In this document: positions 45,153 to 57,850 of the stretch, one piece after another
Layout: each line of letters starts with the position of its first letter
How positions within the stretch are numbered: position 1 is the stretch's first letter
DNA from: Ichthyophis bannanicus
Lineage: Eukaryota; Chordata; Amphibia; Gymnophiona; Ichthyophiidae
Assembly (NCBI GenBank): GCA_033557465.1
Contig: CM066033.1
Coordinates: 232,874,109 to 232,938,108, forward strand
Direction: 5' to 3'
DNA length: 64,000 nt
Translations under genes and position numbers: made by a program
The notes under the pieces: model-generated
Told to the model about the DNA's origin: nothing
Seen by the model: the letters and a program-made list of their open reading frames with translations, nothing else
The model's database searches: none

Positions 45153-47310
45153 AACATGGCTCCTAAAGTGCCAGCTAGGAAATGTAATTTCACTGAGGAG
45201 GAGCTAACCCTTATGTTAGAAGAGGTCCTCATTCATATGAACATCCTGATAGGCAATGATGTCACATGGGTGGATAACAGCGGCAATGGCTAGCCATTTG
45301 CTGAAAGCTAAATGCTATATATCACAACAACAGGGACATTGAGGACCTGAAGCAGAAGTGGAGGCAGGTGCGCCGCAATACAACAAAGAAGGCAAGATGC
45401 ATGGGTCCAGGTGGACAGGCGGTAACCCTGACAGAGCTGAAGCAGAGGGTACTGGCCACTCTAGACTCTGCTGCAGTCAAGGGGGTTAGCACAATGGACA
45501 GATCACAGGCCTCAAAGGAGCTTTGTGAGTGGCTGCAATATGTCTCTCCCCTTTATGACCTGGTAGAGTTCCCCATCTGTGTCTCCTGCTCACACTGCAC
45601 AGCCTTCCACCCACACCATATGCATTGTGCTCCATATCCTGGTCCCAGTGCTTTGCACAAAAACTCTGATGGTATCTGCTTTGTAGGGCTTGGGCTGGCC
45701 AGAAACACCCCCTGCTGTGCACATGCTGATATCTGCATGGTTTCTATCACCACACTCCTGTTCCACTTACAGTACTGCCCTATACCTTCCAACACATGGC
45801 TTGTCTTTGAAGGGCTCTGAGGAAAGAGCGATGGGAGGTTGTCACATGATCACAGCACTGCAACCTGGGGCATGGCACCTCCCCTTAGCCTCCCTGCCAC
45901 TGTTCAGGTGTGCAGGACAGGGCTTTTGTACTCGGATATCAGATTCCCTTTTAGCCTGCATAACATTTCTGGTTATGTTGTAGCAAGAATGTCCCAGACA
46001 TGATATATTGGAGCTGACATTTCACCTAAGAAGTGAGGGACCCAGATGGAAGCATATTTGGGGGGTAAAAAAAAGGAGTCCTACTTCAACTGCAATTGTA
46101 AACCTGTCATTACAGTCATGTGCCCAAGCATGGTCTCAGACCTGATCTGTAGCAGTACTACAGCTGCTAAGTTGGCAGTAGAACAACTGTCACCAATGCA
46201 CCATGTGATCTATTTGGGCGTTACGCATAATCTTTCTGTGCTGTGGTGTTAAATTCCTGTGTCCTGGGTCGCACAGGGTTTGTGCAGTCTGCTCTTCATC
46301 GTGATATCAGATGAGCAGTGAGGCCTCAGGAGCTAATACTGCTGCTCCCTGCTGTGTGTTTCAGATGCATTTCCACACCCATTCCCAACAGCCTTTCATT
46401 GCAATGCAGTGACAGCATGTATAGGAGAGGGATATGAGAGATGTTATAGCCCCACTGCATCTCTCCCCTTCATTCATCAGTGACAGTACAGACAGGATGA
46501 GGCCATGGCTTAGTGGCTGTGAGGGCATACCTATACCTCCAATTAGTCAGTGCTTGCTTACATTTCCTAGGAGAACGTTACTCTTGTGAATAATTGTCTA
46601 AACCTGGTGACAGTGCCATTCTGGGCTTGCCATGCACACAGCGCTTTCCTTCTCTCCAGTACAGAGCTGAGAGCTGTTATACCAATGTGGACACAACAAG
46701 ATGTTTGGGGGGGGTTGAGCAGCTGTGATCTGATGTGGCTCAGCTGTCAGGGATGCATGTCCTGAAACCTGAGGGTTTAAAGCAAGGTTAGTGGTTTGAG
46801 GCCTTCTTAGGGCATGTATCTGATGTGGTGTCAGATATATGTATATATTGAATAGCAATTTGTGGGGCATTGTGATTTGTGTTACCTTTTTACAGAGAGC
46901 AGCATTGCACAATGGAACAAAACAGTCCTATCTAATAATTTGGCCCTGATCAACTGTGTCATGTTGATAGCTGATACACTAACATCCCTCTGTAGATAAT
47001 AGGCAGATCATACCTTGTGGCTAACATAATTGCTTTATGTATTCACAGGTGCTGATGCTGCTGAGCCGGATCTCGGCAGGACCCCTGGTGATCTTCCCTC
47101 ACACACCTTGCAGGATAGAGCTACATCTGCTGCAGAGCTCTCAGCCACTCCCAGGGGGAGGAACATGATGCTGTCTCTGACCACACCAGGCAGCTTCCGG
47201 CAGCCAGGGAGACAGGAGCTGATGACATAGAGTTCCTCACACTGTCACCGGATCCCCAGGAACAGCAGGATGGAGGCTTCTGCTGTGCTGTATGCGGGAA
47301 TGCTATGTAG
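45153..47310 (+). pseudogene. Harbinger Myb/SANT-like DNA-binding protein gene, two exons
   Basis: In PIF/Harbinger elements a Myb/SANT protein partners the transposase and binds the element ends. Exon 1 starts with MAPKVPARKCNFTEEELTLM at 45156. After a frameshift and stop at about 45287-45310 it continues DIEDLKQKWRQVRRNTTKK and LKQRVLATLD, the tri-helical domain typical of the family. A consensus donor gtgagt stands at 45524 and an acceptor ttcacag ends at 47048. Joining them keeps the frame (phase 1) and gives a Pro/Ser-rich exon 2 starting ADAAEPDLGRTPGD. A second frameshift near 47215 would lead to DDIEFLTLSPDPQEQQD. The gene converges on the transposase at 47582. It is disabled but recognisable. 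Confidence 0.7.
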
Positions 47311-47582
47311 ACATGCATCACAAAAATGTTCAGAAAGTGAGTAATGCACCTGGACACTGCCATCTGGCTCTGACCTGCAGTGGCTGCCAGCACAGTTTGG
47401 AAGGTACCTGTTGCCAGGAAGACGAGTGTTGTCACCTTCAGTTGCACAGGCAGGACCTGTCTCCTGTGCGTTATGGCAGTGAGGTGGGGCTCCATCTCCA
47501 ACCAATGCTGATGTATGACTGCCCTATTGAAGCGGAACCTGGTCACACTGAGGCAGATTCCATAGAAGTTGGCTAGCTCCAA
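47270..47582 (-). pseudogene. HARBI1-like PIF/Harbinger transposase, N-terminal part
   Basis: The product cuts and reinserts the element in the nucleus. The minus-strand frame reads FYGICLSVTRFRFNRAVIHQ, then PVQLKVTTLVFLATGTFQ and GQSQMAVSRCITHFLNI, the helix-turn-helix region preceding the catalytic domain in HARBI1-type transposases. It ends near FPHTAQQK at about 47280. The DDE catalytic part (GAIDGTH-type motif) is not found downstream on this strand, so the gene is truncated or its remaining exons are lost. The preceding frame (47573-47818) has no clear relation. It is tail-to-tail with the Myb-like gene. Confidence 0.75.
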
Positions 47583-47819
47583 CAGAAACAGTTAAATTGG
47601 GCTCGTGCATGTGCACGATGGTGGCCACAAACGTGTCTGCCACCCACGCATGTGAGCAGTGGAGAAACACGTCCCCTGCTAATATGTGACATGGATAGAT
47701 GCTGAACTTGGGTTATATGTCCCCGCACTCCCCGTATTCTGGAAAAATGCATGTTTCCGAGCGTGCCCGTCTCTGCGATATACCCGTGGATGCCATGTCC
47801 CTCGGTCAAAACATACATC

Positions 47820-48378
47820 TCCTAAGTTGCTGTTCTCACTGATAGTGTTGTGATGATGCGAACGAGACATTAAAAGTGATGAGACATTTATACTGATGCA
47901 AAGCAGACCATATAGACCAGTCTGTTTCATGCCCAGAACACTGGAATGTCATCTCATGGCATATCTTACCTCACACAATACTTGGCAGTAGAACACTGCC
48001 TCAGTTATTCTTGCAGAGGTCATCTCTATACAAACACTCTTTAAAATGCTACGTATGGATCCTTATCAACCTCACAACAGCCTAAACTAACTTTCCAATT
48101 CCCCAAGGAATGCATTACATAGCTGAGCGACAAAACTATGCTCCTCCAATGACTATGGCTTTCTGGCTATGTTATCTTGTTTCCCACATAACTGAGCACT
48201 TGCATTTCTCACAGCATCTCTGTACTTGTGGCTATAGTGGTTCTCATCAATGTCAACTCTCTGTCTTGGCTTATTTCGCTCTGTATACATCTGCTATCTG
48301 TGGGACAACACAGTCTGTTTTGTGGCACTGTGCCCCTACTGAGGACTGTGTGAGCATGGGAGAGGGGATCCCTGTGCC
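47820..48378. other. Right flank of Harbinger C
   Basis: No gene. Frames on both strands here and through the next MITE are chance openings. Confidence 0.35.
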
Positions 48379-48657
48379 CAGGTCTGGCCCATCGACTAGG
48401 CAAGCTAACCGGTTGCCTAGGGTGGCTGGCCCAGGTGGGCAGCGGCACAAATGGGTGGCTGTGCTGCCTCCTCCCCAGCTGCTGCCAATTCCATTTGGGG
48501 GTGCGCACAGCAGCAGTATTTCCAAAAGCAACTGCTTTTTGAAATACTGCCGCTGCCACTGCCCGCTTCCCCCTCCCAAGATGGAATCGGTGGCATCTGG
48601 GGGGCGGCAAGGATGGGGTTTCTGCTTAGGGTGGCAGAAACCCTTGGGGTGGCCCTG
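48379..48657. mobile_element. hAT-like MITE with CAGGKCYGGCCC ends, copy 2
   Basis: Left caggtctggccc, right ggggtggccctg. The interior includes ggcagcggc-rich text and the near-palindrome cagtatttccaaaagcaact / tttttgaaatactgcc, shared with the copy at about 54848-55190. Confidence 0.65.
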
Positions 48658-49604
48658 CCTGTGACATCATGCCAAGTAGCCAGATTCCAGATATATCACC
48701 ACTCTCCCAGATTGCATAGATCCTGGACTGGGTAAGGATGGCGGCCTCATGGTGCAATCTGGGGAAGGCTGGCACAACATCAGTCATATCTCACAGTGCC
48801 TGGCACAGCTGCTGACACTACAGTCATCCATATGGTCCAGACACGGCCAGGCATTCATGGCCTCACTGAATTGCAGATCAGCACGCCAGATCCTCCTGTG
48901 CTACCTCCAAACCACATACTCTCACTTGCAGTCACAAAAGACGACATTCTGCCAAACAGAACCTATAAATAACAGCTGCTATATCATAATAGCATGACAT
49001 CCAGGACTGCACATATGATCTACCTTTCACACTCACTCAAATACTATTCTTACATCAACAGTCCCAGTTTTCAAAACACAGAATTTGTTAAGGTCCCCTG
49101 GATTAGCTCTTTTAGCCCAAACAGCACATTTCAGCATAGACTGAATAAACACCATTGCTCTTCTTAGTATTTCTATAAGGATTTTTATTAAAGTTTCTTT
49201 GGCTTACAACATTCCCTCACCTCTGCTTTTTGTTCTTTATCACTGCATCTTGTATTTTTCCAGATTGCAGTCACACTGGTTCAAAACATACTTGTCACAA
49301 CCATACTTCAATATGGGACGAATTTTAGAACACAGCAGAATATTTTCTAAGTCCTCGCCTTATTCCACGTCTCTGTAGGAATACTGGGGATGTCGGGAAA
49401 GCATACACGGGCCTTTCCAGAATACACTATTCACATTTCCGTGGCTGATCATACCCCTATTCTGCCCCTCCCAGGGATGTTCTGAGAATCCCATGCTAGT
49501 GCCATGGATGTGCATGGGCACAGGGCTTCAGAATATAGTCGTAGACATTTTCACGATAAAAACATCTCCCATGCACATCCAAATGACCTATTTGAGTTAT
49601 GGAA
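48658..49604. other. Unassigned sequence
   Basis: No gene. 49320-49560 may be the worn end of a DNA transposon, but no paired terminus is visible. Confidence 0.35.
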
Positions 49605-49659
49605 TGACCTCCATAGTTGATGATGGCAGATAAAGACTGACATGGTCCATCCAGTCAAT
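49605..49659 (-). mobile_element. CR1 3' UTR scrap
   Basis: gatgatggcagataaagact and atggtccatccagtcaatca match the CR1 3' UTR type at 57397-57450 (cagcagataaagaccattat). Confidence 0.65.
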
Positions 49660-52400
49660 CAAGCGGTCTTTGCTTATTCGGATGATCAAATTAAACAGCT
49701 TGTCATGCGGCCTGCTTTGTTTGATGAAAGTGGATTTTCCACAAAGACTGTTTATTTTATGGAGTTACAGACTTTAAATAAAAAAACTCATTTGTGTTCA
49801 ATTGCATGGGGCTTCAATAATTCAGTATTTAAAATCTAAGTTGAGCCCGCACGGGCTACGTATTATTAAACCACCAAAGATGTTTACTGAGGATCAAGAT
49901 TTTTATGGCAAATGGAGCAGCAAATTAAACAAGTGAAGTTTGGACTTGATAGCACTGTTAGGGAAATATATTTCAGTAGAGCAGTAGAATATCAAACAAC
50001 AGGTATCATTAATGGAAGGAAAACTAAAATTGGAGATTTCTGTGGAGACTTTTACATCTTAGATGGATGAGCTGGGTTTGCAACTGGCTCAATTTTGTGA
50101 TTATTTGAGGGGGTTAAAAATAAAGAAATTCAATAGGAATAAATATGTCTATGTCTCTGATCAGGTGTATACATGGAAACATCGGGATAATCAACAGAGA
50201 AGACAGGTCACTTTTGGTGGTACATCGGAGAATACAGATGATAGTATTTCATCTGATCGCTCATGTCAAAAACCGTCATTTAAGTCTCATCGTGAATTTT
50301 TGGAAAAGGATCCGTTTTTTCACAGAGGTCAGTGTCAGGGTCAGCGATGAAATTTTGCTACTGACATTTGGAGGGGCCAACGACCAGAGCTCGCTCCAAA
50401 CTTCAGTTGTTAACCTGACCCAAAACCCATTGACTGAGGTTCAGGAGAGAGTTTTGAATTTGGGTTTATCATTTATTCCTACAGTTGCTTATCAGTTTTT
50501 CAAGATGCGGCAACCAATTTTAGTTTTCCTTCAGGTTAAACATTATTTTTCATCTAATTCTGCATCAATTGATCATTCTGTGGTAAAGAATCCTTCTAAA
50601 TGGATCCCTCCTGGAGCTCCCGATTCTTCCATTTTGACATATCAACGATTAGTCCTTTCTGACTTACAAAAATTGGAACATACTAAAAAAAACTGTTTTT
50701 TCCAAAATGACTAGGTTATAGCGAACGGCACTTTCTGAATTGAAGCATAGGACTGATATTGTCATCCAGGGTGCTGACAATGGGGGCGCTGTAGTAATAT
50801 AAGACATAAAATCCTATCATGCTTTCAGTTATGAGATATAAATTATTACCAACGCTTGCCTTCAAATCCTACCCCTGATTTGAAAAATAGTATTTTGGAA
50901 TTCATGTCTGGAGCATTGACAGCAGAATGGATTACCAAGAAGGAATTTTCTTTTCTGGTGACCAAATGTCCCAAAATTCCAATAATTTATACAGTCCCTA
51001 AAATACATAAATCACTCATTTCATCATCAGGGCATCCAACTGTATCATGTAGGGATTCTATATTAGAACCCCTGTCACAATTTTGTGATTGTTTTCTTCA
51101 ACAGTCTGCTCAAGGGGTATCTTCCTTTATACAGGATTCTGCACATGTCATCACCCGTTTGCAATCTTTTTTAGGTGATGTGGATGAGCTTACACTTGTG
51201 ACTTCAGATTGAATGTGTTATATACCAACATTAATCAAGCTGAGATGCTAGCTCTGGTTGACAATACTCCCTTTAATTTACCTTCCAGAATACCACGTGG
51301 TTTTCTTTTATAATTACTGGATATGGTTCTTACCAAGAACTATTACATGTATGATGCTAAATTTTATTTACAGATTTGTGGAATAGCCAAGGGGGCCATT
51401 GGGGCTCCTTCGGTGACTACACTATATATGGCACATTTTGAATCCACATTCATATGTCCATCTGAATGATTCACATGGATCCCTTTGTGGGTACATTTTT
51501 TGGATGATATTTTCTTCTGTTGGAAGAATTTATACATCATGCTCGAGATTTAAGTGATCAGTTATTAGCACGAGGATACCAAAAGAAAGTTATATCACAA
51601 GCATATAAACGGGCTAAATTCTCGCATCAGGAGTGATTATTTAAAGATTTTTTGACAACAACAACATCATCCCCTATGGATTCTTCTCTTCTAGCACTAT
51701 AACTACTGCCAACATTTGTAATTCTGTTATCTCTGAGGATTGTATTCAGTAAGATTCTAAATATGTTGGGGTCCTTCCATATATGTCTTCATGTCAGCAA
51801 GTTATTATATTATTAAAAAAGTATTGGCTGGTGTTGTCTCTTTACAAATGTTTTCAATGTAATCTACGGGTAGCATATAGCAGAGGTTCAAACCTCAAGA
51901 TCAAATAGTACATATGGCATCACCTGCCGACAGACCTTGATTTCTAATAATACTGATACTTCTCTTGGTCATCATAGCTGTGGGTCATGTCCTTTTTGTG
52001 AAACTACAATTACTGACCCTAGTTGGATTGACCAGACTACTGGTAAGACATATCATTCCTGCTGGAATACTTATGTTCTTCTTCCTATGTGGTTTATATG
52101 ATACTCTGCCCTTGTTCCTTGAAGTATATTGGATTCCCCATTCGGCCCATAAAATCCTGATTGCCTGAATATCTATCTCAGCTTAATACAAGGGTTATGA
52201 GTGCCCCAATAGTTGAACATTGCATTCAGTTACATCACACATTTCCTGATTTGCAGTGGAGAATAATAGACTGGGTCAATCGCGATCCCCACGGGGGTAT
52301 TGTGAGCAAAAACTTCAAATTTTGGAACAGTCATGGATTTCTAAATTGGCAACTGTGACCCCCTAATGGACTAAATCAGGAATTAGACTGGTGGAGTTTA
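49660..52400 (+). pseudogene. Penelope-like retroelement (RT plus GIY-YIG), decayed
   Basis: Penelope-like elements use an RT related to telomerase and, in many, a GIY-YIG nuclease. The N-terminal linker region includes QERVLNLGLSFIPT (50433-50475). The RT shows PIIYTVPKIHKSL, SGHPTVSCRDSILEPLSQ, a worn LYTNI-type block near 51215, GIAKGAIGAPS and LYMAHFE (51380-51440), and HFLDDIFF (51490-51515). After a Cys-rich stretch (HSCGSCPFCE, about 51975) a GIY-YIG-like reading follows in another frame near 52090-52180 (PCSLYYIGFTIRP), with APIVEHCIQLHHTFPD at 52210. Stops and frameshifts are frequent. The CxxC plus GIY-YIG arrangement fits the Neptune-type group. Edges are approximate. Confidence 0.8.
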
Positions 52401-53698
52401 TTGCAAAGTTTTTGGACCGGGTTGCAATTTAATCCATATGATATGGTTACTATAGGCTTTTATGAACCATGTGACTAATACAATCATTCCTCTGACGTCA
52501 CACGCTACCAGTTTTAAATGCAGGGCCCCATTTTGCTGAGAGCCACTGGAATTTGGGCATTGTTGTGGACCTGAGGTGTCTCTTTTTTGAGCATTGAAGC
52601 AGAGCTCGGAAGATTGTTTAGTGAGCTCTAAACGCAATGCTGTGTTCATCAAGGGATGTCACAATATTCTATACCCATCTCTTCATAGAACAGGAAGCTC
52701 TACTTTCCCCATCAGAAGTTGAAGTTATATGATCCTTATCTTTGTCATGGGATTGGACATCAGCAGAATTAAATCTCAAGTTTGCATAGGGGGTCTCTTC
52801 CAAGCCATGAATAGCAGGGATGTATACCCTGCCTGGACGTACATCCGCGCTATTTGTCCCCCTTGTCGTACCCATGCAAGGCTCCCTGTATGAACAGTGG
52901 ATTTGTATGGGGAGCCTTAGGCAGGCACAGGAGAGGGCAGACAGAAGGTAGAGCGAGGGTGGTGCATGGGCTTGCTGTCACCCTGGATGTTCAGGGCCAA
53001 TTCTGAAGTCGGCCCCGTACATATGGGATATGCTTATTAGACAGAGGACTTATTCCACCTCAGAGGTAGAATAAGTCCCCCTGGATGGGGGGCAGCAATG
53101 GCAAGGAGGAGGTTCCACGCAGCAGGACCCTGGCCATGGGAGGTTGGATCGGAGGTCTGGCTGTGGGGAAAGGACAATCTCAGTGGCAGGAGGCGTTCAT
53201 GGCTCTATAATGAAGCCACGGTGCCATGGTGACAGGATGCCATGGCACTGCAGCTCCATTATGGAGCCAGGCTGAGTTAGCCGGGTATACGGCTGGGCGT
53301 GTGGCCAATCAGAATCGTACTGGCCTGCGCATCCAGGCCAGTATTCCAGATTCTGATCCCACGGAGGCCAGATGCCCCCGCAGGAAGAGAATTGGGTCTA
53401 CCACTGTATGCCCCGAATCTTCCCGGCCGCACAAGGGGCTGGACGTCCAATTGTGAATAGTCCTCCCCAGGAATATTTTTTAGTTGTTTTTATAGTGTTT
53501 CACAGAGATATGTTTGCGTTTGGATACACTTAGTGGTGTTTGATACACTATTTCTAAAACGATTAAAAGGAAAGTTTGTTACAGGAGGACTTTGTCCTCA
53601 AGACAAATGTTCCGACAAAAGAAGTATTCGATTAGGAGCTCTGTTTTTTGTAAAAAAAAGTCTCACCTTTTATTGTTGAGGGCAGAATATATGACACA
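52401..53698. other. Penelope 3' flank and GC-rich unassigned block
   Basis: 52401-52660 may be the 3' UTR of the Penelope-like element (tgacgtcacacgctaccag). 52900-53460 is GC-rich with ccatggca palindromes around 53220-53250; no gene or known repeat is recognised. Confidence 0.4.
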
Positions 53699-53795
53699 AT
53701 ACAGGTTACTTTCCCCATGCATTTGTTTTTGAAGGAGTTTGGATCTGCCGTGCAGTACAGGTTACTTTCCCCATGCCTTTGTTTTTTAACAATCC
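53699..53795. repeat. 58-bp-spaced direct repeat pair
   Basis: tacaggttactttccccatg occurs at 53699 and 53757, each followed by catttgttttt or cctttgttttt. A local tandem duplication. Confidence 0.85.
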
Positions 53796-54847
53796 CTAAA
53801 TATGTTATACTGGATTAAGTCCCCAGAGCACTGTGGGATCAGCCAGGCTGTCATTCTTTCTGTCATCCATGATTCATTCCAGGCTCCCCCACTGTGCAGC
53901 AAGGGAGCCCATCCAAGGCACAAGTTAGGATAGCTATTTATATGGTCCTACCTAAATGGATAAAGTTAACCACACAGCACTAGATATTGATGCTATCCAG
54001 AAAATATTGGGCCCCTGGGCACTTTCTGGAATGTTTCTTCCTCGGTGCTGGATTTGAACTGTGGGTGCCCAAAGTCAGCTGGGAAAGGGGAAAGGTCTGT
54101 CATTCCCTTTCCAGATCTTGCCCTCTCCTGACATCCCCTGTCACTGACCCTTGTCCTCTAAAGCATCCTGGTCCCTCAGCAGCAGCAACTCAAATAACAA
54201 AATTCAGTATGGTGCCGGGGAGTTAGTTGCAAAAAATGCAATGTGTGCCTTCAAGTCAATGCTGATTCCTGGCAAGCCAGAAGCTCCTGGGTTTTCTTGG
54301 CTGTGTGACCGGAAGTAGATTGCTGGGAAGTTAGTCGCAGCACATTAGCTGTTAACTCTGTAGATAATGTTGCATAGTAAACCTCACCTGAAGAGCGAGC
54401 ATTACCTGCATTGTGCGATCTGCAATACAGTTAACATGCAGCAATGATATTTCTATTGAGTCTATTGAATGGAAAATTGCTGGGGACACCTCTAACAGTT
54501 AACACGGAGGTTTTGCAGTAACAGCGCATTAATATTGGCAAATAAAATGCAGTAAATGCAAAATCTTACCAAAGTTTAGTGAGTAGGACCCAGATTGTTT
54601 TGAATGTCATCTTCCTAATTCTGCAGTTCAGCATTCGATTCCGAACTTCACCCAACCTGATCCTGCCCTCAGGTCTGCCCAATTCTAAATGTAGATGCTC
54701 AGCAGGGGGAGATTGTCATTTAGGATGATCTAATTCCTTAAAGTTAGGCATTTGAATCTATTGAGTATTGGCACATTTATACCTGCATTATTTTATTTTT
54801 TCAATATAGCAGAAGAGGAAACCACTGCATTTATGAATGGTTGTATG
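53796..54847. other. Unassigned; probable MITE remnant at the right
   Basis: No gene. 54230-54592 has Harbinger-MITE texture (gttaacatgcagc, cattaatattggc) and ends near aaagtttagtgagtaggacc, but the left terminus is unclear. Confidence 0.4.
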
Positions 54848-55190
54848 CGGGGTTGGCCCAAGGGTTTCTGACGCCTTAGGTATAAACCCCGGCCGTGTCA
54901 CCCCCACCAAGTCATGTCACCGCCCCCCCCCCCCTCAGCTGCCACTACTCCTCCCAGCTGCTGCTACTGATTCCGTATCATGTGCGGGGCAGCGGCAACA
55001 GCAGTATTTCAGAAGGCGGTGGCTTTTTGTCATCGCTTTCTTCCCTGCGGCGGCAAAAAGCCACTGCCTTTTGAAAATACTGCTATTGCAGCTTCCCCCT
55101 TCCCACAATGTAACCGGCGGCGGCTGGGGGAGAGCAGCAGAGCCAGTCATGTGTGCCGCTGCTGCCACCCTAGGCGGCCGCCTAACTCGC
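54848..55190. mobile_element. hAT-like MITE with GGCCGGCCC-type ends, copy 3
   Basis: The left part is ggggttggcccaagggtttc and the right part is accctaggcggccgccta. The inside is GC-rich with cagtatttcagaaggcggtg and its inverted partner ccttttgaaaatactg. Related to 48379-48657. Confidence 0.6.
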
Positions 55191-55249
55191 CTAGTGGATA
55201 AATTTACAAATATAGGAATATATTCTCAGCAGAGTTCATGAAATGAGTT

Positions 55250-55655
55250 AAAAACATAACAACATAAGATGTGCCGTGCTGGATCAGATCAAAGGTCCAT
55301 CGAGCCTAGTACCCTGTTTCCAACAGTGGCCAATGCAAGTAACAAGTACCTGTCAGGTCCTCAAAATGTAGACAGTTTCCATGGTTAAGCAGTAGATTTC
55401 CCCAGTCCACTTTAATAATGGTTTATGGGCTTTTCCTCCAAGAACTTGTTCAAATTGCCTTTAAACGCAGCTATACTAACAGCTTTGATTACATACTCCA
55501 GTGACAAATTCCACAGTTTGATTACTGGTTGAGTAAAAAAATATTTTCTTTGATTAGTCTTAAATGTGCTACATTGTCGTTTCATTGCATAACTCCTGGT
55601 TTTCTTCTTCTTAAAGGAGTAAACAACCGATTTTTGTTTACCTGTTCACAATATC
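55250..55655 (-). pseudogene. CR1 3' fragment
   Basis: aacataacaacataagatgtg and ctgtttccaacagtggccaa are the reversed CR1-2-type 3' UTR. They are followed by the reversed C-terminal coding region (VIKLWN-like, then agtaaaaaaatattttcttt). More diverged than CR1-2 and CR1-3. Confidence 0.85.
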
Positions 55656-56875
55656 AGTTCAACACTGGTACCTTAAATAGTAATACCAGCAATAACATAA
55701 ATGAATGTTCCAGTCAAAGCATAATCCAGGAAGTAATAAATGATGAGGCTGACCTAGGGCAGGATGACCATCTGCTAACAAATTTAGAATATGATCTTCT
55801 ACCACAAAATTTTCAAAATCTATATTTGTAGAGCTGGTGCAGTGGTTAATTGGTAGAGAATATGAATTCAATTCCCAGGAAAAAAAATGCTAGGTTGTCA
55901 GGGTCTTTGGATGCTCAGGAGGTAGACTTCACAGCTCCAGGAGTGGAGAAAAGTCTCAGTAATCAATCATCAGTAAGGACTACAGACTAGCATGAAGGCC
56001 CATGAATACATTTTCTAAAGTGAGCCATGGTCTTTGGCTTCTGGCCAAGGATTATTAATGCAATGACTAAATTAAAGTAAATGCTGATGGATAAAAAGAG
56101 TGACGGAAAAATCATAGTAGTCATACATCAAGACTCATGGTGCTCTCCCCCAACAAAGAAGCCAGTATTAATTGAGTAACCTCTCCAAAGGAGTAGGCAG
56201 AATCTACAGACCCCCACCCCAAAAAAATAAATTGGAAAATGTGTAAAATTCTAATAAAATGATTTCAATAAGGATTTTTCAGATAATGGAGAAAGTTATC
56301 TCTGTGAAAAAGAAGTAAGGGGGAGGGGGGGGGGGGAAGCATGCAGAGGAACAGCATTGGAATGCTTGCCAAAATAGATTTGTAGAAGGGATAGATGTTT
56401 TTTTAAGAATGGAAGGTGTAAGATGTTGAGGGGGAGGGGAAGTGTGTGGATGTGTGTCGATATACAAGTATGGCTTGTGGGTTTGTGTGGGGTGGTGAGG
56501 ATGTCTGTTTGGTGTGTGTCATGTCATAGAAATGTAGAGGGGGTGGTGGCCGTGCAGAATAGGCTCTGTTGAAAATTGCTCCCTCAATCACCATGGGTAA
56601 GAGTACACTTCCTGACTGGATTTTCAAAAAGAACCTCTATGTAACTAGGGGACTGCAATCTCCAAGTTTCTTTTTAAAATTGCCCCTAGGGTTCTAGATA
56701 AGGGAATAACTAGTGAAGCAATCAAACCTCCAGAAGGCAAAAGGGTTTTCGATGTAGCTAAAACACAGACTATGACAAATTGCAAGACTTTGGAACTGGA
56801 CATTCAATTGACAGAGTAAAGTTGGCTTATCGGGAAAAAAAAAAAAGATAAACTCTAGGATAAGTTTGAAAGTTA
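55656..56875. other. Unassigned sequence
   Basis: A G-tract lies at about 56322-56335. No gene. A short frame at 55529-55831 is mostly CR1 antisense. Confidence 0.35.
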
Positions 56876-57355
56876 GGGGCTCGATTTTCATTTGGGCGGT
56901 GCTATGTGCTATATCGGTGCATAGCCCACCCACCATCCATCTAACCTGGATTTTCAATGCCGTGGTCATATGTGGCCCCAGCATTGAAAATCCGGTTCAC
57001 TCCACACAATCCGGAAGCCTCAGGAGTTAGCTGGGTAGTAGCAATTTTCGATGCTACCCGCTTAGACCTCTGCACCTTAAAGATAGGTGAGGTTTTTCAG
57101 CTGCAGGGGCTAAGTGGGTAGCATCAAAAATCGCTGCGACCAACTCGCCTTATCCTTCACCTCCGCTCCACCCTGAAACGCTGCCACCATGCCCCAATGC
57201 TAAGCACATAGCATCTGGGCTTGTTGGGGACTTATCTGGGATTTTTGAAAGGCACTACCCATGTAGGTGCCTTTCGAAAATCCTTGATAAGGCATTTACA
57301 TGGGTAACGAAGGCAGTTACCCATGTAAATGCCCTTGAAAATGCCACTCCAGGCC
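56876..57355. mobile_element. MITE-like sequence with GGGGCTCGATTTTCA left end
   Basis: The left end is ggggctcgattttcatttgg. The interior is palindrome-rich: aaggcactacccatgtaggt followed by gcctttcgaaaatcc, and gcatttacatgggtaac / gttacccatgtaaatgcc. The right end near ccttgaaaatgccac is not a clean partner. Confidence 0.5.
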
Positions 57356-57396
57356 TCTATCAACTTGCAACACACAGTACAATGCTTCAATTGCAT

Positions 57397-57850
57397 TAAT
57401 TGTTACATAGTATATGACAGCAGATAAAGACCATTATGGTCCATCTAGTCTGACCAGCAAGGCGGTAAGAGTAGGTGCACCTGCTGCTCCGTGCAGGTCA
57501 TCCCTCCCCATGCCTTTGTTTAGGGGTGTACCCACCGCTCCATGTACGTCACCCCTATTTGTTCAGATATAAGAGATAGTTATGTTTATTTTGATTTTAT
57601 CCTGTTGCTATAAAGGGATCCACTGTGTCTGTCCCATGCCATTTTTAATTCTGTCACTGTGTTTGCCCCCACCACTTCCATCGAGAGGGCATTCCAAGCA
57701 TCCACCATCCTTTCAGTGAAAAAGCATTTTGTGACATTGCCTTTCAGTTTACCCCCTTGCAGCTTCATGTCATGCCCTCTAGTTTTACAGCTTCCCCGTC
57801 TTTGGAAGAGGTTTGTTTGTCCATTTGCTGTGACCCCTTTTGTTTGTGTT
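57397..57850 (-). pseudogene. CR1 3' fragment (CR1-1-like subfamily)
   Basis: The minus strand encodes MKLQGGKLKGNVTKCFFTER and VDAWNALSMEVVGANTVTE, matching the C-terminus of the intact CR1-1 protein. It is followed by the 3' UTR (agataaagaccattatggtc at 57425). The 5' part is missing. Confidence 0.85.

Noticed and set aside
48110..48664. 184-codon plus frame and overlapping antisense frames
   Set aside because: They lie over a GC-rich hAT-like MITE that is itself repetitive; the frames are chance openings.
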